NCBI GenBank assembly: GCA_905250025.1
Contig: CAJNOJ010000164.1
Span: 62,001 to 126,000, forward strand
Source: Adineta ricciae
Taxonomy: Eukaryota; Rotifera; Eurotatoria; Adinetida; Adinetidae
Direction: 5' to 3'
DNA: 64,000 nt
Below are positions 7,568 to 19,900 of the stretch, piece after piece. A program made the position numbers and the translations under genes. Each line of letters opens with the position of its first letter. Within the stretch, counting starts at the first letter, position 1. The notes beneath the pieces were generated by a model that was not told where the DNA came from, did no database searches, and saw only the letters and a program-made list of their open reading frames with translations.

Positions 7568-10222
7568 TTAAAACATATCTAATATAAATTTAAGTTTATT
7601 ATAAACAAAGTGTGCTGTTATCGGTCTCTCTTGTGTAGCTTGTTGACATTTGACCAGAAGCTCATCGAATTCTGATATAATTGCTCCTATTTCTTCATCA
7701 CGAACAATTCGAGTAGAGAGTGTTCCTCCAAGTACTCCAAAGCTTCTCATATCGTCATTCATTCCACCGGCAGTTGCTGCAGGCTGATGATGTAAACTAA
7801 TATCGCCCGGCTCATTCCAATTGCCCAAATCAGTTAACATGACCTGGTCATCGTCAGTTAAAAGGAGATTACTTAGTGTAATGTTTCGATGTACAAATCC
7901 ATTTTCATGCAGTACGATTAATGCATCGGTAAGATTAATCATCCATCGAAGAACTCTCTGCAGGGGAATGGAATTCGATGTTTGCTGCAGAAATGTTTCT
8001 AGACTAGGTAACATCGGCGGAAAGATAATCCACAATTCCGAAGTTTCGTTATCAATTTGATGTTCATACAAATAACGAATATTCACTATATTTTGATGGT
8101 TGACTTTGCCGACGGTTAAATGATAATGTGCTTCGTAATAGGCTGCGTATGGCTGGTCAGCTATCGGTTGAGCAAGCTTTTTAATAATCAAGTTTTTCTC
8201 TTCATTCCAGTCAGCGGTCAACAGGCAAAACACGGTTGTCGTGGCAATTTCATTATGAATTTTTGGAAAACTATCGTAAAATTTCGCCATATCTTGGGCA
8301 GCTCGAAGTCTACATTCGATAACAACGAAATGTTTAACATACACCTCCAAAGAATTCAACGTTATCTGATTGGACAGTAATAATGGTGATGTAGTTTGAT
8401 AGTGAACATCAATCAAAGATCGGATAATTCCTTCTTGATGATCGCCCCATAGTTTGACTGCTTGTCGCATTGTATTTCGTTGCTCTTCAATCATTCTTTG
8501 CATGTGCAACATATATCTGCGCACAAAAATCTTCACGTCTTCTTCGTTATTTTGATATTCGCTTTTTATAAAGAAATCGAAATCCAGCATCTTCTGCGCA
8601 CATTGCATCATTGGTGTCGATATTGTGTTCATCATATATACTATTGCAGGAGTGGCAGAGTTTTTAATATGATTGTCACCTAATAACATGGTTGCGAAGT
8701 CACTCATTTCTTGTGCACCCAATGCAGTAACTAGAATTTCATTGAACGATGCGCTTCGTGTTAGATCAATGTTCGAAGCGATGTGTTCGAGCACGTATCT
8801 CATGAACTTTGCTATCGTATCACGTATGGCTGGTTTGAGAATTTGATGACGCACAGCTGTTCGAATCGTCCTCTTAATAAGATATAGAGGTGTATGACTA
8901 TGAACGAGTGTATCGACGATTGTCTCTTCTTCTTGAAGAAATCGTTCGAAAACGTCAGTAAACAGTGTCTTCAAACCATAATCTGTGAACATGGTATACG
9001 CTTCGAAGAAAGTTTTTTCCCAGTTTAAAGCATCATATTGTAATTGTAACAAACGCTCTGAGGTTTGATAACCCGTGATCCGAAGTAGATTAAAAAAAGC
9101 GTCGATGATCGGTAATATCAATTTACATACACGTGTCGCGATCGTCAAGTCGTTGTTCGCTACAAACTGAATAATCCGTCGAATTGTTGTTTCATTCATA
9201 AATGGACCGTACGGTTTCATGATGTACGAATTAACACTAAACAGATCAAAACCGTTGCATTCGTCAACGGATTTCGGTAGTCCTTCCAATTGATCATTAG
9301 CAAGAAACGGTGCGTTGAGTAACAATTCATATCTTCGAGATCGTTCTTCGGCCAATATCGAAATAAAATCGTCCATGTTCATGCCTTGCTTGAATTTTAA
9401 CATTTGATTTATATCAGCTTTGGTGCTGAGAAAAAAAATGCTAGCCGTATCCAGGTCATCAAGAGCTGTTTTCATTGCAAGAAAACAATGTCTTGTGGCA
9501 TCGTCAGTAGTAGGATTTGCGTACATGAAGATAATAGTTGGATGAATTAATTCAACTAAATCGTGTAGAATAACTTTTAATACGGGAGCATCATCGAGAA
9601 GGAAACCGGGTGTATCGTACACATCGATTCCCAAGGCAAGAATTGGCGATGGAATATGAACCTCGACGAAGTATCGAGCCCACTCGGCGAATTCTTCTGA
9701 TTTATCGTCCATGTTTTCAGGACGTTTAACATATTTTGATAAACTACGAGCAATACCCATCCAATTAGGTTTTTCGCTTGTAAAAAATTCTGCAAGTTTT
9801 ATTTCATCTTCGGCAAGGGTCTGATCTCGGAGTGATCTTCGAATCCGAATACATGCCTGATCACTCGGAGCGTATGTTAACTTAGTGATTCGTGCTGTTA
9901 CAGGACCATCACCTGACGGCAGAATCTTGCCAATATCTAAAAATCGATGTAAAAATGCCGTTTTACCACTTGAATTTTCACCGCAAAATGCTAAGTGAAC
10001 TCTATCTGAAGTAATACGAACGTTCAACTGTTCGATACGTGGTCCTTCGATTAATGGAAATAATACCTTGCGAAACGACGTCAGCTCTTTTATTCCCGAA
10101 TTCGTCAGAAGTGCTTCGCGTAAACTAAGAAATTCGTTGACATTCTTTTGTACCATATCACGAATATGTGAATTGGCTTGTATAATACTTTGCAACTTTT
10201 GCGTATACAAATTTGCTGCCAT
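7568..10222 (-). CDS. Dynamin-like GTPase fused to a pseudokinase (884 aa)
   Basis: Paralogue of the neighbouring GTPase-kinase-RING gene with the same N-terminal plan: P-loop GENSSGKT, switch-II DVYDTPGF, G4-like STKAD and the shared segment EEFAEWARYFVEV. Its C-terminal kinase fold is degenerate. The glycine loop is not recognisable, HRD is replaced by HRN (in VHRNITLSN), DFG by DLG (in LTDLGN), and the APE segment is gone. It should therefore be catalytically dead and act as a scaffold or allosteric partner. There is no RING; the protein ends soon after the kinase C-lobe. I use the internal Met at 10222 (MAANLYTQK..) because the paralogue's homology begins near there. The frame stays open upstream to an ATG at 10351 (927 aa), adding 43 residues unlike the paralogue. 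Tandem order with the same strand and a 36-bp gap suggests the two act together. Confidence 0.8.
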   Translation of the reverse strand: MAANLYTQKLQSIIQANSHIRDMVQKNVNEFLSLREALLTNSGIKELTSFRKVLFPLIEGPRIEQLNVRITSDRVHLAFCGENSSGKTAFLHRFLDIGKILPSGDGPVTARITKLTYAPSDQACIRIRRSLRDQTLAEDEIKLAEFFTSEKPNWMGIARSLSKYVKRPENMDDKSEEFAEWARYFVEVHIPSPILALGIDVYDTPGFLLDDAPVLKVILHDLVELIHPTIIFMYANPTTDDATRHCFLAMKTALDDLDTASIFFLSTKADINQMLKFKQGMNMDDFISILAEERSRRYELLLNAPFLANDQLEGLPKSVDECNGFDLFSVNSYIMKPYGPFMNETTIRRIIQFVANNDLTIATRVCKLILPIIDAFFNLLRITGYQTSERLLQLQYDALNWEKTFFEAYTMFTDYGLKTLFTDVFERFLQEEETIVDTLVHSHTPLYLIKRTIRTAVRHQILKPAIRDTIAKFMRYVLEHIASNIDLTRSASFNEILVTALGAQEMSDFATMLLGDNHIKNSATPAIVYMMNTISTPMMQCAQKMLDFDFFIKSEYQNNEEDVKIFVRRYMLHMQRMIEEQRNTMRQAVKLWGDHQEGIIRSLIDVHYQTTSPLLLSNQITLNSLEVYVKHFVVIECRLRAAQDMAKFYDSFPKIHNEIATTTVFCLLTADWNEEKNLIIKKLAQPIADQPYAAYYEAHYHLTVGKVNHQNIVNIRYLYEHQIDNETSELWIIFPPMLPSLETFLQQTSNSIPLQRVLRWMINLTDALIVLHENGFVHRNITLSNLLLTDDDQVMLTDLGNWNEPGDISLHHQPAATAGGMNDDMRSFGVLGGTLSTRIVRDEEIGAIISEFDELLVKCQQATQERPITAHFVYNKLKFILDMF

Positions 10223-10679
10223 GTTCTCTTGTTCAAAACAAAGTTTCAAACTAAAAGCAAAAGAGTAAGTTACATTCGTTTTTTGTATGGTATTATTCCA
10301 GCGATAGAATAGAATGTTGTCTTCGTTATAAACACATTTCAACACGTACACGTAAATGTGTTTTTATGTGTAATCTCTGTCGTCAATAGAAAAAAACACG
10401 TGGAATTAGAAAATGGAGCTGTTCTTTTACTTTTCCTTTTAGCAAACCGTTTTCTTGATGAAGACGGTGCATTTTTATTGATAAAATTTCGAGGAAGAGA
10501 AACGCTGAATTCGTTTCTTATGGTTACTATGTCAAGTGATTTTATTGTTGTGAGTGTTTGTATAATTACCAGCTCTTATATTTAACTTCCAATTTTCTTT
10601 TTCCCCGTAAATCGATTGTATTAAAATAAATGGGAAAATAATGAAGCGAAGAAAAATCAAACAAAGCACGGATATCGAT

Positions 10680-10687
10680 TGACGTCA
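10680..10687. promoter_or_regulatory. CRE-like palindrome TGACGTCA
   Basis: An exact 8-bp consensus site for CREB/ATF bZIP factors, embedded in TTGACGTCAA between two divergently transcribed genes. A single 8-mer can occur by chance, so its function is inference. Confidence 0.3.
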
Positions 10688-10893
10688 ATGGTTTATTTGC
10701 TTTTAACAATTGAAAGTAAATTATATTTGCTTTCGATAAAAGTTTGATAAATATTGATAAATAAAGCTATTTTTTCCGTCTTTTGATAACTGTTCTCGGA
10801 CACCATTAAACTGAGAGAGAAATCTTTGAACGTTTGATTTTTACGCCAACGATGGACAACTAAATACACATAGATGCGAGGGAGAGAGAAGCT

Positions 10894-10900
10894 TATAAAA
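10894..10900 (+). promoter_or_regulatory. TATA box of the polycystin-like gene
   Basis: TATAAAA lies about 93 bp upstream of the signal-peptide ATG at 10993. This spacing would put a start site near 10925 and leave a 5' UTR of roughly 65-70 nt. Confidence 0.55.
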
Positions 10901-10992
10901 GCAGGAGTAATTGTTTATCTACCAGTCAATTACTTTCCTGGACTCTTTCAAGTCAACTTTATTTTGCACTGAGACTTCGTGCTACAGACACA

Positions 10993-13900
10993 ATGAGATT
11001 GATCAACGGTTTGAAACTGTCGATCATCTTAGTAATCGCCGAACAAGTCTCGAGTAAGTGATCACGAAGTTCAGATCGTCGGTCATGTAACAATATTTCT
11101 AGTGCTTTCTTACAATCGGCCAAAGTTTTGTTATAACGCATCATGGAACGCAAATGGGCAGATTGTTGCTGGGACATTTGGTATTGGACCACTGAGATCG
11201 CAGTTATCCGATATTTTCATCGATACAAACGATACAATGTATGTGATTTCTCAACCGCCTAGTCCGTTTTCGTATACATATCCAACAGGCAGTATAAGTA
11301 TCAAAACTATTGAAAATGCAGGTGCCAATCCAATTAGCATCTTTGTAGCAACGTCTAATGAGATTTATGTCGGCACGGGTGGTCCAGCAAGCCAAATTGG
11401 TAAATCGGTATCAACTCCACCAAGTTTCACTCAAATATTGGATACGTGCGGCGAATGTTTTGACATCTTTATCGACATGTACAACAACATTTATTGTTCA
11501 ATGACAGACAGTCATAAAGTTATCAGAAAATTCTTAAACGACAGCTCGAGTATATTCACAATAGCTGCTGGTATAGGTGTTCCCGGCGGAGGTTCGAATA
11601 CACTTAATAGACCGTTTGGCATTGCTCTTGATTATAATAATAGTTTATATGTCGCCGATTGCTCCAATAATCGAATACAACTTTTTCAGTTTGACCAAAT
11701 AAATGCAAATACAGTGGCAGGAAGTACATCAACACAAGTTACGATAGCACTGAGTTGCCCAGTCGATGTTGTACTGGATGCAGATAGTTATCTTTACATC
11801 GTCGAATTTAATGACGATCGTCTTATCGGATCCGGGCCCTATGGTTTCTTCTGTATAGCCAACTGTGAGGTTCTAAAAGGCCCAATTGGACATGCGTTTC
11901 ATTCCTCGCGAAGACTAACTTTCGATAGTCGTGGAAATATGTATGTACTTGAAAGTAGTTCTTCTCGAATAAAAAAGTACAGTTTAAGTACAAAATTATG
12001 CAGTAAGTTTATTAAAACAAGTTTTGCCATGACATGTTTACAGATAATCGACTTCTTTAGACGCTAGTAGCACGTACACTACAAGTAATAGTAAGAGAAC
12101 CGTTTTGATTCATTTTGAAACAATCGCTGAGTCAATGTTATCTGTGTAGTGTTATCCACGACGACAACTAGCAGTATGTCGACTTCGGATCAAACAACTG
12201 CAGCAACAATAGGTACTGATTATTTTAAGCAAGTGTATGGAAGCGTTTCTTTTTCGTTTCTCTCATACTAGTCCGATCTTATAATCGGCCGAAATTTAGT
12301 GAATTATCATCATGGAACTCCAAAGCAGAAACATTCGCGACCACCGTTCAAGTTGGTAAATCTCCAAATGGTATATTCATAAATACTAATAATACGGTTT
12401 ATGTGGCAAATCGTGACACAAGCCAAGTCTTTCTACGGTTACCAGGTAGTACGAGTTGGATGTCGGGTTATTTTCCTGGACTAACTAACCCCTACTCCCT
12501 TTTCGTATCAACGGATGGCGAGATCTTTATTGACAACAGTCGAGGAGGGAATCAGGTAAGTAGATGGACATGGGCGACAACTGTTTCAACTTCCGCCATG
12601 TTTGTTAATGATGCTTGCTACGGCCTGTTTATTGATATTCGTGATATGGTTTACTGTTCACTACGTAATCAACATCAAGTTATTGGAAAACTATTGGAAG
12701 ATAACTCTAGCATATCAACTGTTATTGCTGGCAGTGGTTGCAAGGGAACTAGTTCAAATATGTTGAATGAACCTCGTGGAATCTTTGTCGATGATAGTTT
12801 GGTTTTATATGTCGCAGATTCTCTAAACAATCGGATTCAGAAGTTTTCACCAGGACAGTCCAACGGAGCTACAGCTGCAGGACCTGCGTTAACTGGGACA
12901 TACGCGCTTCGTACTCCAACTTGTGTTGTTCTTGATACTGACAACTTAATGTTTATTGTTGACTCTGATAACCATCGTATTGTTGCTCAGAGTTCAAATG
13001 GTTTTCGATGCATAGTGGGATGTTCGGGAAAGCCTGGCAGAAATGCAGATCAATTAAATCGTCCGCGCACTCTTAGTTTCGATAGCGATGGAAATATGTT
13101 CGTTGTAGATTCTGAAAATCAGCGAATTCAAAAGTTTACTTTATTAACCACTAATATTGGTAAGTGATACAATATCTTATTTGACATGATTTGTTTCTTT
13201 GTTGATGAACAACGATATCTTATAGGTTCTTCTATAGTTCCATCGTATAACCAACCGACCTTGAATGTATCAACAGCATGGAATCCAAATGCAATAACTA
13301 TTGCTGATAGTGGTACCTTTGGCGGAAATGTCAGTGGTATCTTCGTCACTGTAAATAATACACTTTACACTTTTGATCAAACAACCCGGCGAATTTTTCT
13401 TTTCTCGAGCAATGGCGCTAATCTAACGCAAGTTCATCTCACGGGTTTTGTACTTCGCGCTTCAATATTTGTGACGATAAATGGCGATATATTTATGGAT
13501 AACGGAGGTTCCAGTAGGGAAGTGTTGAAGTGGTCCGTTAATACCAACACTAGTGTTTCGATTATGCCCACGAATGATACATGCAATGGTTTATTTGTTG
13601 ATATCACGAACACTCTGTATTGTTCAATGAGTAATCAACATCAGGTTATTAAAAAGCCAGTAGACAATACTTCTAATACGACAGTAGCCGCTGGTACGGG
13701 TTCAAGTGGTTCTGCTCCAAATATGCTTAATGAGCCGTATGGAATCTTTGTCGATGCTGATTTGAATTTGTATGTGGCTGATTCATCAAATAATCGTATA
13801 CAATTCTATCAACTAAACCAGTTAAATGGAACGACATTAGCAGGAATTGGCTCTATCGACGACACAATTACATTAAACAAGCCAACTGGAGTGATTCTCG

Positions 13901-16900
13901 ATGGTAGCAATTATCTATTCATCGCCGATTGCAATAACAATCGTATTATTGGATCAGGACCCAATGGCTTTCGTTGTATAGCCGGATGTTCTAATATACC
14001 AGGCGCGGCATCCAATCAATTCAACCAGCCACGCACAATCGCTTTTGATAGCTATGGGAACATTTTCGTTGCTGATTATGGCAATTCTAGAATCCAAAAA
14101 ATTCTTCTGTTAAATGAACGTCTTGGTATGTGTAGTAACAAAAGACTGTTCAACTAATCCTTACTTCCTTTCTTTCTAAATCTTAGTAACTTCATACAAT
14201 CAACCAAAGTTTTGTGCAAACGCAATGTGGAATTCAAATGCAAATACTTTTGCTGATAGAACCAAAATCGGATCCAATTCACGTGGAATATATATTGACA
14301 AGAACAACACTGTTTATGTTGCTGATTATGCAAATAATCGAACTGACATATGGATAAATGGTATGAGCACTGCGATGCGAACTATTTACAGTGGTTTAGC
14401 TTCTCCACATTCAATTTTTTCGACATTCAATGGTGATATCTATATCGATAACGGCGCAACCAATGGACGAGTGGATAAGCAAACATTGAATTCAAATGCG
14501 AGCATTCCTGTCATGTACGTTCCTGCTCCATGCGATGGTCTATTCGTAGACATCAGTAATATGATTTACTGTTCCATGGCTCAGCGTCATCAAGTTATCA
14601 AAAAATTGTTGAGTGATAGTTCGAATGCGACGACCATTGCTGCCGGCACAAATGTTAGCGGTTCTACTCCGGATAGACTTTTCTCTCCACGCGGAATTTT
14701 TGTTGATAATAATTCGAACTTGTATGTCGCTGACTATTCCAATCATCGTATTCAATTTTTTCAGCCTGGAGAGTCCAGTGGAATCACCATAGCAGGCAAC
14801 GGATCTTCTAATAATACAATTACACTCAACGGACCGACAGAAATCCTCCTTGATGGTGATAACTACATATTCATTGTCGATAGTGGAAATAATCGTATCG
14901 TTCGGTCTGGCCCAAATGGTTTTCAATGTGTGGTAGGATGTTTGAATTCGTCAGGTTCAGCCGCCAATAAATTGTCCAATCCTCAATCAATGAGCTTCGA
15001 CAGTTATGGCAACTTATTCGTAGTCGATTCTCAAAATATTCGCATTCAAAAATTCGACTTATTAACTGCCTCCTGTGGTATGTAGAAAACTACAACTTTT
15101 TCAGATCTTTTTATAGAAGCTTCACGATAATCTTGTAGCATGCCGTGCACCAACGATAGTACTCACGCCGAACGCGACCTCCATCACATCGCCAGTTCAA
15201 TACCGTCGTAGTCAAGATTTTACGATAGTTTCTCTAATAGGCTTGAACTGTGCCAGTTCTCTGACGATGACTACGCAATGGGCAATCATCAATTGTACTA
15301 CGTCTTGTTCAAATCGAATACCTTCGAATCCGGCAATAGTAACCAAACAAAGCGAACTGTACATTCCAGCGAAAAGTCTACCCTATGGTTTGTACAAATT
15401 TACATTAACTGTAGCGATGTCGCAAATGACAACCTTATCTGCATCATTAAATATCTACGTGCAAATAATCCCGTCGACTAAGACTGCATATTTAATACCA
15501 TATGGAATGTCGCTGATAACACGTAGTTACCTACAAGATCTTCAATTAAATCCTGGGAATTATTCGATTGATCCCGATGAGGATCTCTTCGATGCTACTG
15601 TAAGTTCTCCATCGCAAGAATTGAAATTCTTCATCTAGTTTGTGTGTGATATAGCAATGGAATTACAAATACTATTGTCGAATATACAATTTGTACGCAT
15701 TTCCAAGTATCTCCGGATCATTTTTGACAATCGATGACTTGAGGAATGATTCATCGAATCCATCGTGTTTATCGAATCGAACGGGATGGACATTTGATAA
15801 TTCTCTCAATTCATCATTTAGTATTCTTGCCGGCTCACTCCTACCCAATCGGACATACCAATTTATGGTAACAATGACATATCGTTCAAGTTCATCGATT
15901 ACACTTACAGGTTATGCTCTTGTTCGAATTGAAGATATTTATCCATATAAAATCTTACTCGGGTAAGTTCATTGTCACTTTCAATGAAGATTAAGTTTTG
16001 ATTTTTAGTTGTGTCATATCGACACTATGCGGGCCGAATGTTCAGTTTCAAGTTATCAATCCAACAACACAAGTAGCCTTGTTTTCGACATGCGCTGTCA
16101 ATTGTACAACAATTGAGAGCATTACATGGACTGTCTATGCGGGTGAAATGGATTTGACGACAAACGTCGTCGTATGGGCTTTGTTCGATTCGACGAATGC
16201 CATCGATGATTCGTGGTTTTTCGGTAAGATGGAAAAACTTTATTTACAGCAAAAAAGACAGTCTTTTCTAATCAATTCAGGTTACGATACAAGTAACTTT
16301 ACAACAACAAATCAGCTATTTCTATCGAATACACAAACGTATTGGCGTTTCGAAGTTGTTTATCAATTTACCAGCAGTACGAGTTCAAATGCAATAGATT
16401 TCATGATCAATGAATCGCCCTATGACGGTTCATGTTCGATCAATCCTACCGGAGGCACAACAAGCACTGTGTTTACCATTACATGTTTCGATTGGATAGA
16501 TAATAATGGTGTCAAAGATTATACTGTATACGGTATGCGTCAAGTATTTTCAAACAGTAATGTCTCTCTTTGTTTTATTAGCATGGGCGAGTGATTCGTT
16601 GACGCGAATGTCTATCGCTTATTCTTCAATTTCAACATTCAATGTCCTTCTACCAGCTGGAGATAATCAAACATCTACACTTGTTGTGATTATTCACGTT
16701 CGCGATCAGTTGAATTGTATTGCCGAGTTTAATATTTCATCGGTTACAGTTGCTCCCGATTTGGTAGCAATTAATAATCTGATAGTAGACATTCAAAATT
16801 CATCGGAGGCAATCTTAGCAAACCCAATTATACAGCTGCTTGCAAGCGAAAATCAAAATTTTGTCGGACAACTGTTAACATCTGTCTCCAAGCAATTCAA

Positions 16901-19900
16901 TCAATTTAATAGTGAAAATCTCGACCAAGCAATTTCAAGTACATATTTTCATCTAACAGAACTTACAATCACTCACATTGTTCTCATTTAGATAATATTC
17001 CAGTGACGAGCATCGCCATTTCGTCATTCTATTCTGATGATAAGCAACAAATAACATCGATCGCACCCAATCAAACTGAATTAGATGAATTCAATACACA
17101 ACTGAATTCTCGGGCAACAGCTCGAGATTACTTGATTGCATTCATGACTAATCTTCCTATCACAACATTAAGTAATATTGAACTTCAAGCATCAGCATTA
17201 GCGCAACTAACGAAAGCCACAAATGAATTGACACGAACAGCTTTAGTGAGATCTTCGTGAGGTTTTGAAAATTGTTTTTTTAAACATTATTTCTAATTTA
17301 GACAATTGCATCTAATCGATGTTATCAATTGGCATTGGCTTTGAATTCGATGCGAACAAGTGTCGCATACGAAGATATCCAACTCGCAGTAAATAACCTC
17401 TTTCAATGTGCTGCCAATCTCATCAGTGTAAGGAGATTATTGTCGATACGAAATGAAACTATTTGCCTTGAATTTAGGCTGTAAACGGGCCATTACAAGA
17501 ACGGACGACCATTCTCAATTTAGACTCATATCGAGCCACAAAACTTCCAGACGATTATGATACGAATGTTGAACTCGACTGGGCTAATCCAAGTAAGATT
17601 TGACTACGCATTGTGATATGAATAATGTGATAAAATGTTTAGATTTGTTTGCTGATGGAGATGATTTTTCCTGGGAAACAATACAGAAGAATCGAAACAT
17701 TTATTATCAAAGAAACTTAGCAGCACAAATCAACAATCAGATGAATGTATTGACTTCATCGGTAACATCATCACTGACTATTCATCTCAACGTTGGCCAA
17801 GATTTCAGTATTAGAAATCAACAAGTCTTAATATCATTGAAAACCAAATCAAGTCAATCATTTCTGAATAAATCCGAACAAATAATTGAAAAAGGTCGAG
17901 TTCAACTTCCCAACAATTTTACTGAGTATCTGGGTACAAATGAAAAGGTTTCCCTGCGAGTGAGTTCAACACCGTGAATCTTCATTTTCGAGCATTTCCT
18001 GTTCTAGTCTATGATGGAACCATTAGCATCGTTTGGAAACTCAAAGTCAACATCAAACACAAATCTCTCCAGATCAATTTCGTTCTCTATTTTTGATCAG
18101 AATCAAAATGAGATTTCAATTCAAACAACAAATAATCAGTCGATCGGGATCATCATTCCTCGTGATCCCAATCTGATCATACCATCGATGATCTTGCAAA
18201 ATGTTACAGCAACTAATTCAACGCCCAACAATCTCATATTTGATTTGCATTATTTGAATTTAACGGCGGTATTACCATTTTCTGTTCATTGGGAAGTTCA
18301 ACCATTGGATACCAGTTTAGCCTATTTGTTCATCTACAGATTCGATCAAATACCAAAACTGAGTTCATCTGTCAAACAGATCGATGGATGGACACTTTTC
18401 TGTCCCGAGAATTTCACGAATAGTAGTGTCTATACATACTATGTCGATAATCAGCAAACAGCAGGCCACCAGTCAGTTATATTTGGCTTGCGACAACTTG
18501 ATGCCACTGAGATCATCCAACACTGTTCAAACATATCACTTACTGCTCCTCCCATCACTGATCACCCAATTAACTTCACTTCGGACTATCGACTGAGAAT
18601 ATATACATCCTGTTGTTATTATCTGGATGAAAATCAACAATGGCAATCAGATGGACTCATCGTTGGCCCGCTGACCAATCACGATCAAACACAGTGTTAT
18701 TCTACTCATCTGACAACATTCGCCGGTGGATTTACTATTCTACCTGAAACAGTCAACTGGAGTTATGTGTTTGCTAATGCTGATTTTATGAAAAACAAAA
18801 CCATCTATTTGACAGTGATTCTTGTTTGTGCGATCTATGTACTTCTGGCTANACGGGATGCTGGAACGAAATCGAATGTGCATTTTGTCATTCATGGTGA
18901 TGAGAATGATACTCATATTCGAACATTGGCTGATCCTCATCGTCGCGTTTTGCAGCGAGGTGGAGTTGATGCATTTCTTATGAGTGTTCCCAAATCATTG
19001 GGACCGTTGAATTGTATTCGTATTTGGCACGACAATAGTGGTAAAGGTTCGTCATCGTCGTGGTTTCTCAAGTATATCATCATTCGTGATCTTCAAACAA
19101 TGCAAAAGTTTCATTTCATCTGCCAACGATGGTTTGCAGTTGAGAAGGATGATGGGAAAATCGAACGTGCTCTACCTGTTGCAAGTGAACTAGAAAAGAA
19201 CCAGTTTTCATTTGTCTTGACCAAACGAACTTATCACAGTGTGTCTGATGGTCATCTGTGGTTTTCGATCTTTTCTCGTCCACCATCGAGTCAGTTCACT
19301 CGTGTGCAACGATGTACATGTTGCTTTGTTCTATTGCTTGTTTCGATGTTTCTCAATATTATGTACTATAACTTGTCGAGCGAAGCAAAATCAGCTAAAT
19401 CAACGAACACAAGTAACTTATCGTTTGGATCACTCTACATTACTCCTCAACAAGTGTGTGCATTAAATCTAACTTTCAATCTTGATGTTGTTGTATATTT
19501 ATCTTTAGATAATCATTGGCATCGTAGTTGAATTCTTTGCACTAATTCCGAGTTTGCTTCTCATTCAATTATTTCGACGTCTTCGTCCTCGTCGAAAGCA
19601 ACTGTCGCCAATACGTCAAGCCCTGTCTAAAGTAAATGCGCCTCTACAAAAGTTAGTAAAACTCATTAGACAATAGGCGATGTTTTTCTGTACTATATGC
19701 ATTTTTCTAGTGAAAAAAAGAGTCGTCGAAGAGCGCGCTCTAAGAAATCACCGTTCACTCTTCCATGGTGGTTTATCTTTGTTGCTTATGGATTGTGTAT
19801 CATCTTTGTTGGTATTTCGATTATATTCATCATTGCTCGTGGTATCGAATTCGGTGATGAAAAAACTCAAAAGTGGCTAGCTTCCATTGTCAGTAGTTTC

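Larger units (their letters stand above)
10352..10992. other. Divergent promoter region
   Basis: Spacer between the minus-strand GTPase-pseudokinase gene and the plus-strand polycystin gene. It holds a perfect CRE-type palindrome (10680-10687) and a TATA box (10894-10900), listed separately. A small open frame at 10358-10585 has no recognisable domain. Confidence 0.5.

Noticed and set aside
10358..10585. 75-codon open frame between the divergent genes
   Set aside because: No domain, biased composition, and it lies in a probable promoter region.
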